The notes beneath the pieces were generated by a model. That model did no database searches, was not told the DNA's origin, and worked only from the letters and a program-made list of their open reading frames with translations. A stretch of DNA of 64,000 nt from Allohahella marinimesophila. GTDB lineage: Bacteria > Pseudomonadota > Gammaproteobacteria > Pseudomonadales > Oleiphilaceae. Made by a program: the position numbers and the translations under genes. How positions within the stretch are numbered: position 1 is the first letter of the stretch; every line of letters begins with the position of its first letter. Positions 1 through 7,308 of the stretch are shown one piece after another. The stretch lies in contig NZ_BAABBO010000001.1 of the NCBI RefSeq assembly GCF_039538005.1, positions 310,001 through 374,000 of the forward strand, in the 5' to 3' direction.

Positions 1-190
1 CGGTTTTCACAAACCTCAGTCGCTCTCGCTGCGCTGACAGCGCGCTGAGTAGTTCCTCACCGGCCTCCTCATCGATGTCCGCAGCCACGACCTGATGTCC
101 CAGCCGAAGCAGGTGCTCGACAATGCCTCTGCCGATGCCCTGGGCGCCTCCGGTGACATAGATCACCTGCTGTTGTAGATCGGAAATCAT
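1..190 (-). CDS. SDR-family oxidoreductase, N-terminal part
   Basis: Partial gene; only the first 63 codons lie in the window. The ATG is at 190-188, one base after the stop of the decarboxylase gene upstream on the same strand, so the two are probably cotranscribed. The protein opens with a beta strand and the glycine-rich nucleotide-binding motif TGGAQGIG (about residues 14-21), followed after the next strand by acidic VAADID. That is the classical SDR Rossmann start, and the acidic residue favours NAD(H) over NADP(H). The catalytic Tyr-x-x-x-Lys lies outside the window, so the substrate cannot be guessed. Confidence 0.85.
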   Translation of the reverse strand, partial: MISDLQQQVIYVTGGAQGIGRGIVEHLLRLGHQVVAADIDEEAGEELLSALSAQRERLRFVKT

Positions 191-191
191 G

Positions 192-2153
192 TCATGCCTC
201 CGGCTTCGGTGTTTCCGGCTGTTCTACCGGGTTGGCGAGCACGTAGATATCACCGTCGAACATACCCTGAATCGTCAGTTTTTGTGTCGACAGCGCCTTG
301 AGATAACTGAGATGTGCTTCCTCGATTTTCTGCCCCGGCACCAGTAAGGGAATACCGGGCGGGTAGGGCGTTACCAGCGCGCAGGCAATTCGACCTACGG
401 CTTCCTGCAGGGGAATGGATTCCCGGCGACCGAAAAAGGCCTCGGAGGGCAGGCAGGCCAGATTGATCGGTGGAATGCCATCAGGCAGGCGGTGCTTGGA
501 ACGACTGCGAATCAGGCTGACCTTGCCATCGTCCAGTTTTTTCAGGGCGTTGTAGAGGCGAACCATCTTGGAACGCATGCCACCGAGCGTCAGTAAGACC
601 AGCAGCGTGGAGTGCGTAAACTTCTCGATTTCGAGGCCGACTTCATCCATCAGGTAGCGATGGATTTCCTGGTTGGAATACTCCAGCGCAGAAATGTCGA
701 TGAGAATTTTCAATGGATCGTGGCCCATGTTGTTCGATTCGAAATGGCTGAACATCTTCGCAAAGTCTTCAGGGCCGAGTATGCGGATTCGCTTGAAACG
801 GCTCACCTGCTGTTTCAGCTCCTCGACGTTACGCAGCAGGGTGTTTAGGATCTTGTAACCCTCCATTTCCAGTTGCTTGCGGCAGACGTCCAGAGAGGCA
901 ATGAGCTGATACTTCGGCGAAGTACTCACATAGATGTTGTAGATCTCCTTGAAGTAGTCCTGGTCGAACTCCGGATCGTTGATGTGAATGTACGACGCTT
1001 GCGAAAACGCAGAGACCACCTTGTGCGCGGAATGCGTAATGTAATCCGCACCCGAATTGATGGCGGAATAATGCCTGAATCTCGGGTGGAAGGAGGCATA
1101 GGCAAACCAGGCTTCATCAATGAAGACCTTGATATTGTGTGCGTGGGCTTTCTTGACCACCTGTGCCAGGTCGATCAGCAGACCATCATAGGTACACCCG
1201 GTAAGAATGAGCAGCTTGGCATCGGAATTGGCTTCGATGGCTGCACTGATATTCTCCAGCGAAGGCGGCGCAAAAATACCGAATTGCGGATTCAGAATGC
1301 TGTCGAGGTAAATGGGCATCGCGTACGACTGTACGATGCCGTAATGCACCGACTTGTGACAGTTTCGATCCACGATGGCCTTGTCGCCCGGTCTGAGTAA
1401 GGTCTGCAGCACGATCTTGTTCGAAGTGCTGGAGCCGTTAGTGACGAAATATGATTTTCGGACATCGAAGGTATAGGCGACTGCCTCCTGGGCGCGGCGA
1501 ATGGCATTGGTACTGTCCGAGAGCGAGCCTAGAGAATCTACCGATACCGACAGATCGCTGACAAAGACATTGCGCCCGAAGAAATCGTAAAAATCCTTGA
1601 TGTAAGACGAGTTGCGAAAGCTGGCACCCCCGCTGTGACCTGGCGTGTGCCACGAATCATTCGCCTCTACGACATACTTGCGGTAGGCGGTCCAGAACGG
1701 TGTATCGCAGCGGTCGTCATAGTCATTGATGATATAGCCGAGTATTGATTCAGGATCGGAGATGATGTCGTTCCGATAGAAAAACGACTCCATGGCTCGG
1801 GTATCGTTGACGATTTCGAGTCCGCGTTCGGCGTCGCCGAGAACATAGACAGGCAGTTCATGCCGAATGTGCTTGATGGCATCGATGACGACTGCGTTGT
1901 TATCGACCTTGCCATTGCGTTCGACATCGATTTCCCGCCAGTTGGTACTGACATCCCAGCTGAAGACTACCGCCTGAATATCACCGTCGTTTCTGACCGC
2001 TTCCAGCGCAAGCTTGACGCTTTCAGCTTCAAGTACCACGATGTCGATATCCTGCCGCTCGAAGGTCACGATCGTCTTGGTGATATTTTCGGTGATCTGG
2101 CTGAGCAGAAGGGCATCATCTTCGATAATCAGTACTTTAAGCGTGGGGCGCAT
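192..2153 (-). CDS. Orn/Lys/Arg decarboxylase, fold type I PLP enzyme
   Basis: A 653-residue basic amino acid decarboxylase that would release CO2 from arginine, lysine or ornithine to give a polyamine precursor or cadaverine. The N-terminal 130 residues look like the receiver-like wing domain of this family (LIIEDDALLL near residue 8). The PLP domain starts near WHTPGHSGG (about residue 167). The Schiff-base lysine is K378 in HSAHK, and the PLP aspartate is in FIDEAW. The C-terminal domain carries the family motif PYPPGIPLLVPG. Length is shorter than the 711-750 residues of enterobacterial CadA, SpeC or AdiA. The start has GGAG five bases upstream of the ATG. Which amino acid is used cannot be decided by eye. 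Confidence 0.9.
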   Translation of the reverse strand: MRPTLKVLIIEDDALLLSQITENITKTIVTFERQDIDIVVLEAESVKLALEAVRNDGDIQAVVFSWDVSTNWREIDVERNGKVDNNAVVIDAIKHIRHELPVYVLGDAERGLEIVNDTRAMESFFYRNDIISDPESILGYIINDYDDRCDTPFWTAYRKYVVEANDSWHTPGHSGGASFRNSSYIKDFYDFFGRNVFVSDLSVSVDSLGSLSDSTNAIRRAQEAVAYTFDVRKSYFVTNGSSTSNKIVLQTLLRPGDKAIVDRNCHKSVHYGIVQSYAMPIYLDSILNPQFGIFAPPSLENISAAIEANSDAKLLILTGCTYDGLLIDLAQVVKKAHAHNIKVFIDEAWFAYASFHPRFRHYSAINSGADYITHSAHKVVSAFSQASYIHINDPEFDQDYFKEIYNIYVSTSPKYQLIASLDVCRKQLEMEGYKILNTLLRNVEELKQQVSRFKRIRILGPEDFAKMFSHFESNNMGHDPLKILIDISALEYSNQEIHRYLMDEVGLEIEKFTHSTLLVLLTLGGMRSKMVRLYNALKKLDDGKVSLIRSRSKHRLPDGIPPINLACLPSEAFFGRRESIPLQEAVGRIACALVTPYPPGIPLLVPGQKIEEAHLSYLKALSTQKLTIQGMFDGDIYVLANPVEQPETPKPEA

Positions 2154-2294
2154 CGTTTCTCCGGGCCATGGCTAGCTATTTCTGCAGAGTGTAGTGGTGG
2201 CGCAGACATCTGTCAGCCTGAGATGTGCGAGCCGTGGTACGGGCTGTGCTCGTACTACTTTGATTAACATCATCTGCCTTCAAGAGTTGTCGTT

Positions 2295-2804
2295 ATGTCT
2301 ACGTTACGATCATTGCAGCGTTCCGCTCTCCTTTTGGGTCTGTTGGCCATGCCGGCCGTTGTTGGGGCCGGCGAACCAGTCAGCAAGGTCTGCCTTGATG
2401 ATAAGGGTGCAGCAGAGCTTGTCAGCCTGGTGAATGGACTCCGGCAGGATAGAGGTCTCGGAACCGTCTCATCGTCAAGTAAACTCACTGCAGCTGCTGA
2501 AGTGCAAAGCGTGCACATGAGTCAGCAGAACCAGATGGGACATGCCGGTCCCAACGGCAGTCAGGTATCTGATCGAGTCGAAGCACAGGGCTATACCTAT
2601 GGTGTCGTGGCTGAAAATGTCGCTGCCGGGCAGCGCGGTGTCGAAGCGGTGATGGCCGGATGGGAAAGCAGTTCCTCTCATCTCGAGAATATGTTGAGGC
2701 CGGAAGTGGTGGATATTGGCGTTGCCTGCCTCAGCGATGAAGATTCCGAGTTTGAAACATGGTGGACGATGGTGCTGGCCGCGCCGCTGAAGGGCGGCCG
2801 GTGA
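2295..2804 (+). CDS. Secreted CAP-domain (SCP/PR-1, YkwD-like) protein
   Basis: A 169-residue exported protein. Residues 1-25 are a typical Sec signal peptide (basic start, LLLGLLAMPAVVGAG). The rest is a small CAP domain: AAAEVQSVHM gives the first conserved His, then GHAGPNGSQVSDR, the AENVAAG signature, VMAGWESSSSHLENML with the second His, and a C-terminal WWTMVLA strand. Two cysteines flanking the domain could form a disulfide. Bacterial CAP proteins are common and mostly of unknown function. The stop overlaps the GTG chosen for the next gene by 3 bases, so the two are translationally coupled. Confidence 0.88.
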   Translation: MSTLRSLQRSALLLGLLAMPAVVGAGEPVSKVCLDDKGAAELVSLVNGLRQDRGLGTVSSSSKLTAAAEVQSVHMSQQNQMGHAGPNGSQVSDRVEAQGYTYGVVAENVAAGQRGVEAVMAGWESSSSHLENMLRPEVVDIGVACLSDEDSEFETWWTMVLAAPLKGGR

Positions 2805-3508
2805 GCGCATCTGCAGTGCCTGCCGGGATTGGCCAGGCTTTGAAAGACATACGCCTCGTGATCTTTGATCTGGATGGCACGCTCGTAGATTCGGTGCCTG
2901 ATATCGCCGCAAGTGCCGACATCATGCTCAGGCAGATGGGTTTGCCTTCGTGTGGTGAACTCGCCGTCAGACACGCCATCGGCAACGGTATCGATCGTCT
3001 GGTCAAGCGTCTGTTGACTGGAGAGGTAGCCGGGGAGCCCGAGGACGTTGTATTTCGGCAAGCGTTGCAGCTGTTCGACAAAGCCTATGGTGAGCATTTG
3101 AGCGAGCGCTCTACCTTGTATCCCGGCGCACACACAACACTTGGGCAGCTCAGGCGTGCAGGACTCAAGCTGTGCTGCGTGACCAACAAGGCCGAGCGAT
3201 TCACGCTGCCACTACTGGCGAAGCTGGATATCTGCCAGCTGTTCCACCTGGTGCTATCCGGTGATTCTCTTCCGCGTAAGAAGCCGGACCCCATGCCGCT
3301 GTTGCACGCTGCTGAACGGCTGGACGTGCCCGTTGCTAACAGCCTGATGGTGGGTGATTCTAAACATGATATCACTGCTGCACAGCGCGCTGGCATGCTC
3401 AGTATCGCGGTGCCATATGGTTACAATCATGGTGAGGACATCAGGCTGGCAGAGCCTGATCTGCTGGTGCAGAATTTATCCGAATTGCCCGCCTTGCTGG
3501 GTTTCTGA
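2801..3508 (+). CDS. gph: HAD-superfamily phosphatase, phosphoglycolate phosphatase-like
   Basis: A 235-residue HAD hydrolase of the Gph/PGP subgroup, expected to dephosphorylate 2-phosphoglycolate or a similar small phosphate ester. Motif I is VIFDLDGTLVDS with nucleophile D23 and acid D25. Motif II is the VTNKAE threonine. Motif III is the lysine in RKKPDPMPLL. Motif IV is GDSKHDITAAQRAGM. The helical cap lies between motifs I and II. I chose the GTG at 2801, which overlaps the preceding stop (GTGA) with AGGGCGG just upstream; an in-frame start at 2759 would add 14 residues that overlap the CAP gene. The sub-family is clear, the exact substrate less so. Confidence 0.82.
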   Translation: MSASAVPAGIGQALKDIRLVIFDLDGTLVDSVPDIAASADIMLRQMGLPSCGELAVRHAIGNGIDRLVKRLLTGEVAGEPEDVVFRQALQLFDKAYGEHLSERSTLYPGAHTTLGQLRRAGLKLCCVTNKAERFTLPLLAKLDICQLFHLVLSGDSLPRKKPDPMPLLHAAERLDVPVANSLMVGDSKHDITAAQRAGMLSIAVPYGYNHGEDIRLAEPDLLVQNLSELPALLGF

Positions 3509-3556
3509 GTTGCGCGGCACTCGACCATTGTGCGCCTACCTGGCAGGCTCAGGACG

Positions 3557-3838
3557 ATGACAGCGGCAAAAGCCAGCGAGGCCTGGTACGTGTATATGCT
3601 CGAGTGTGCGGATGGCTCTTTCTACACCGGCATCACTACTGACTGGCAACGACGGGAGCTCGAGCACAACGAATCGGACAAGCTGGGGGCCAAATATACC
3701 CGTGCGCGGCGGCCGGTCAGACTGGTTTGGCTTGAGCCACAGCCCGATCGCGCTGCTGCGAGTAAACGTGAATACGCCCTGAAGCGATGGTCTCGAACAA
3801 GAAAACTGAAAATGATCGAGGATTCATCGCGCGAGTGA
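3557..3838 (+). CDS. GIY-YIG nuclease-domain protein (YhbQ/UPF0213-like)
   Basis: A 93-residue single-domain GIY-YIG protein. The signature is spread over WYVYMLECADGSFYTGIT, followed by the Arg in DWQRREL, a conserved His-Asn in EHNESD and a lysine/arginine-rich end (KRWSRTRKLKMIE). Small stand-alone GIY-YIG proteins of this type occur in many proteobacteria and are thought to act on DNA, but the physiological role is poorly known. The ATG at 3557 has AGGA five bases upstream and gives the normal family length; an upstream GTG at 3530 would add nine unconserved residues. It lies 48 bases after the phosphatase gene on the same strand. Confidence 0.85.
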   Translation: MTAAKASEAWYVYMLECADGSFYTGITTDWQRRELEHNESDKLGAKYTRARRPVRLVWLEPQPDRAAASKREYALKRWSRTRKLKMIEDSSRE

Positions 3839-3854
3839 CGCTGTGGAATCGACC

Positions 3855-4766
3855 TTAAACGGGTCGCACTTGAAGAGTTTCACGCAGGCCCAGCCAGGCA
3901 TTCACGCTCACCGCACCCAGTATGAAGACGCCGCCCAGCAGTGTGAGCGGTGGTATCGCTTCGGCTAGCACCAGCCAGACCCATACCGGCCCAAGGACCG
4001 TTTCGATGAGCAGGAAGAGGCTGACTTCTGGCGCTGGAATATACCTTGTGGCCGACAGCGCGCAAATCCAGGCAATCGGAATCTGAACCAGCCCCATCAC
4101 CATCAACCATCCCATGCTCTCGCCTGAGAGACTGAAAGGGCTAGCAAATGGCAGGGCAACAGCACCGGCAATCGCGCCGCTCACCGCCAGGACTGGAATA
4201 AGCGGAAGACCGGCAAACTTTCTCAGAAGTGTCAGGGTCAGGCCCGTGTTGATCGCAATCAGCAAGGCCAGAAAGCTGCCAATGACATCGTTGATGCCAT
4301 CACCGAAACCGGCAGCGCCCGCGAACACGACGCCAATACCTGCCGTTGCAGCAATCATCGCAATCAGTGTGCGCTGGCGAATTCGTTCGCCTAACAGGAA
4401 CCATGAAAATATCGCCGCGCAGAAGGGTGTACAGCTCAGAATGAGAACGGTGTTGGCCACCTTGGTCAATTTCACTGAAAACACGAACAGTGATGAGCCG
4501 AGTGCGTAAAGCGAAGCAATGAGCAATACAGCGAGCCAGAACTGTCTTAACTGGCGGAACTGATCAAGGCGGCCGGCTACGAGCAGGTAGGCCATGAGCG
4601 CCAGACACACCAGCCAGCCCCGCCAGAATACAATGTCCCATGAGGCCACGTCTGCCAGACGCACCAGTAGCGCGTCGAAACTGAGGACGAACATGCCGAT
4701 TGCCGCTAGCGTTATGCCTGTGCGTTGATTGTGAGCTGCCAGCCCAATACCAGATACTGGCTTCAA
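3855..4766 (-). CDS. EamA/DMT-superfamily permease
   Basis: A 303-residue inner-membrane protein with about ten hydrophobic segments arranged as two EamA repeats, the drug/metabolite transporter pattern. It opens with ITLAAIGMFVLSFDALLVR and has the usual FWRGW segment after helix 1. Such carriers export or import small metabolites; nothing here indicates the substrate. The apparent start is a TTG at 4766 that overlaps the TGA of the upstream sensor kinase gene (TTGA), so expression is probably coupled to the kinase. The next ATG is already inside the first membrane helix. Confidence 0.85.
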   Translation of the reverse strand: MKPVSGIGLAAHNQRTGITLAAIGMFVLSFDALLVRLADVASWDIVFWRGWLVCLALMAYLLVAGRLDQFRQLRQFWLAVLLIASLYALGSSLFVFSVKLTKVANTVLILSCTPFCAAIFSWFLLGERIRQRTLIAMIAATAGIGVVFAGAAGFGDGINDVIGSFLALLIAINTGLTLTLLRKFAGLPLIPVLAVSGAIAGAVALPFASPFSLSGESMGWLMVMGLVQIPIAWICALSATRYIPAPEVSLFLLIETVLGPVWVWLVLAEAIPPLTLLGGVFILGAVSVNAWLGLRETLQVRPV

Positions 4767-6004
4767 GGTGAGTCGGGACGGCTTGCGTACGCCTGGTCAA
4801 CAGCCTTGTCGTAATCGAGCGGGAAATGCAATGTGAAGACCGTGCCATGTCCTGCTGATGACTGTACGGTCAAGGTGGCACTGAGCGCTTCGCACAGGCG
4901 CTTGACGATAGTGAGCCCGATGCCTTCGCCCGAAAAGGAAGAGGCCGATTGCTCCAGTGGATTATCGGATTCGAGCTCATGCGCGAGTGAAGTGGGGCTG
5001 GTGCAGTCAAGGCCGGGTCCGGTATCGGAGATGCTGAGCACCCAACGTTTCCGCTCGGGTTCAGCATGCAAGGACAAGCTGACCTTGCCCTTGTCGGTAT
5101 ATTCCAGCGCGTTGATGAGAATATTCTGGGTAATTCGGCGAATTTTCTCAGGGTCAGTCTGGACGAGCAGCGTGCTCGTTCCCTTGCCTTCGAGCTGGAG
5201 CCGCTTATTCTTCGCAATGACCCTATATTCTGCCGATATAGTCTGCAGCACCGGCACGATATCGAGCAATTGAAGTTTTACCACATCCTGGCCTGATTCG
5301 AGGCGAGACAGGTCGAGCAGGGAGTCCAGCATGGTTTTTACCGACTCTACGCCACGGTCGAGGCTTTCAAGCGCATCTCCGAACATCGGGTTTGGCTGCT
5401 CAGCGAACTTCAGTACCGCAGTGGCGCCAGCAATGGCAGAGAGCCCGCCGCGGAGGTCGTGCGTCGCTTCACGAAGCAATCTGGACCGGGACGAGCTTGT
5501 TTCATCGAATTGATCCTGAATGGCCTGAAGTTCGTTGGCCACACCGCCAGCTTCCCGCCGTCTCAAAGCCTCGAAACAGCGAACACTTTCACTCAGGGCT
5601 TCCGTGATAAAATCGGACAGTCGCTCGAAGACGAGCGCCCGGTTGGCATGGTTGTTCTGATAATAGCGGCTGAAATATGCATCGACTTCCTGAACGAGGG
5701 CCTTGTTCAGATTGCCCCAATCCCGAATCAGTTGCCGAAGGCTGAAGCCCTGCCTCCAGCGGTGCTGACTATGCAAGTCGAGCACGGTGCCTGAAGGGGT
5801 GAAATAAGCCTCACCGCCTTGCCTGATAGTGAGCGCGAGCCCGTCTATGGCCTTCGGTATGTCATCTACAAAGGCTTGCTGCGACAGCTTGGCGACGACA
5901 ACTCCAAGCGCTTCATCATGTTTACAGGCTTCGAACCACCGACTCACGACTTCATCCGCGCGGCCGCTCAGAAACGATCCGCAGTCCTTGAGTACGACGT
6001 TCAT
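4763..6004 (-). CDS. Sensor histidine kinase with RsbRD-N-like sensory domain
   Basis: A 413-residue soluble histidine kinase. Residues about 5-135 are all-helical and contain HRWRQGFSLRQLIRDW, resembling the RsbRD N-terminal domain found in several soluble kinases. The H-box is ATHDLRGGLSAI, the N-box ITQNILINALEYTDKG, the G1 box SISDTGPGLD and the G2 box GEGIGLTIVKRL, so the ATP lid is complete. No transmembrane helix or receiver is present, implying a cytoplasmic signal. The start is set by GGAGG five bases upstream of the ATG at 6004. No response regulator gene lies next to it, so the kinase is an orphan here. Confidence 0.88.
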   Translation of the reverse strand: MNVVLKDCGSFLSGRADEVVSRWFEACKHDEALGVVVAKLSQQAFVDDIPKAIDGLALTIRQGGEAYFTPSGTVLDLHSQHRWRQGFSLRQLIRDWGNLNKALVQEVDAYFSRYYQNNHANRALVFERLSDFITEALSESVRCFEALRRREAGGVANELQAIQDQFDETSSSRSRLLREATHDLRGGLSAIAGATAVLKFAEQPNPMFGDALESLDRGVESVKTMLDSLLDLSRLESGQDVVKLQLLDIVPVLQTISAEYRVIAKNKRLQLEGKGTSTLLVQTDPEKIRRITQNILINALEYTDKGKVSLSLHAEPERKRWVLSISDTGPGLDCTSPTSLAHELESDNPLEQSASSFSGEGIGLTIVKRLCEALSATLTVQSSAGHGTVFTLHFPLDYDKAVDQAYASRPDSP

Positions 6005-6157
6005 CCGCACCTCCCCTGTCGTCAGAGCGATCACTGTAAATTGTTCAGCCGCTGTGTTCTAGGGGAGATTCAGACTTTCTCGCCATTCTTTCGCTATCTA
6101 CCCGCCGCTATGGTGCGCGCCGCCTGGCAAGTAGCATGGCATCAAGACTGATGATTC

Positions 6158-7138
6158 TCATGATTGAGGTCCTTGCAGGGCGGGCTTGTGGTTGACGACA
6201 TAAAAAGCGGCAAGATTGTTTGCATCTATTCGACCCGATACCAGCGAAGCAAGGGCTATCTCCTCATGGCCATAGCCGCCGAAGCTTTCGACGCGGACCA
6301 TCCCTACCTGCTTGCCAGGTAGTTCAAGCAGCATGCCGGTCTGTGGGTTCCTGACCAGTTGGCCTGGTTTCATCAGCCTGAATTCGTCTCCGACCACAAT
6401 GCCCTGGGACTGTCCGCCAGTCAGGATATACTGGCCATCCTGTTCGCCGATGACATAAGCCCGCCAGGGCTGGTCCAGCAGATTGTTAACCAGACTGCTC
6501 ATCAGCTGACTGATGGCAGCAGAAATAGCCCTGGCGTCCAGCGAGGCGTCGTAAGCAGCTTGTTGCCCAGGCTCGACTACAGTGTCGGCCTCCGCTGTGG
6601 CCTCGCCGCTACTTTCCTGGGAATAGATAATCTGGCCTGTCTTGACGTCGACCAGTCGCACGTTCAGTTTGGCTCTGGCCGCCTGAATCTTGTTGCGGCT
6701 GAACATGCCTACCTCGCTCTCTGCTGAACGCCCGAACTCTGATATCGAGCCGACAATGAGGTAGTCTGCCCCTATCTCCGCATGCTGCAGGCCTTTCAAG
6801 GACTGTTCAGTATGGAGCTTGTCGAGGTCGGCGCGTTCCAGCATCAGAAACTGTCCCGTTTCGCTCAGTCGCCGGGAGAGGATGTCCATTGCCTGTTCGC
6901 CCACACGATCGTTACCCTGGTTCAAACCAAAAGCATTGCCATGACGGGTGTCATCTGTAAAGCCTGCGATGGCGACCTTGCGCTTGAGCATCTTGTCCGT
7001 CTGGGCGAGCGTAGCGCCGATCCTGTTACCCTCGGCGTTGCCCGGGAGTAGGGCGCTAGTCGGTTTGGCAACGTACGAGCAGGCTCCGAGCGTAAGGGTG
7101 GCGACTACGGCCGCCGGTAGAACGAGTCGTCTTGACAT
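6158..7138 (-). CDS. CsgG/HfaB-like outer-membrane lipoprotein
   Basis: A 326-residue lipoprotein. The ATG at 7138 has GGAG five bases upstream and is followed by a signal peptide ending in the lipobox LTLGAC. The mature part has the CsgG-type core: KVAIAGFTD, ILSRRLSETGQFLMLERADLDKLHTEQ, GADYLIVGSISEFG and LNVRLVDVKTGQIIYSQESSGEA. CsgG proteins form secretion pores for curli subunits, but many homologues outside curli operons have unknown envelope roles. No csgA, csgB, csgE or csgF homologue is nearby, so curli export is not supported. An upstream in-frame start at 7201 would place the signal peptide internally and was rejected. Confidence 0.85.
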   Translation of the reverse strand: MSRRLVLPAAVVATLTLGACSYVAKPTSALLPGNAEGNRIGATLAQTDKMLKRKVAIAGFTDDTRHGNAFGLNQGNDRVGEQAMDILSRRLSETGQFLMLERADLDKLHTEQSLKGLQHAEIGADYLIVGSISEFGRSAESEVGMFSRNKIQAARAKLNVRLVDVKTGQIIYSQESSGEATAEADTVVEPGQQAAYDASLDARAISAAISQLMSSLVNNLLDQPWRAYVIGEQDGQYILTGGQSQGIVVGDEFRLMKPGQLVRNPQTGMLLELPGKQVGMVRVESFGGYGHEEIALASLVSGRIDANNLAAFYVVNHKPALQGPQS

Positions 7139-7308
7139 ATCGGCTCCGCTGCTCAGGAATGCAGCCTGCTTGGGAATAGGGTTGATAGTGGCTAGCCTCA
7201 TGGAGGCGAACAGCGTGCCAACTACTGAAGCATAGCTTCAATTCGACTGGCAGTAACCGGCAGGGGGGCGGAATCTGCAGGCGATCTCGGAGATTTGAGG
7301 GGCAGGTC

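Noticed and set aside
6158..7138. Curli secretion locus
   Set aside because: Only a CsgG-like protein is present; no curli subunits or CsgE/CsgF are nearby.
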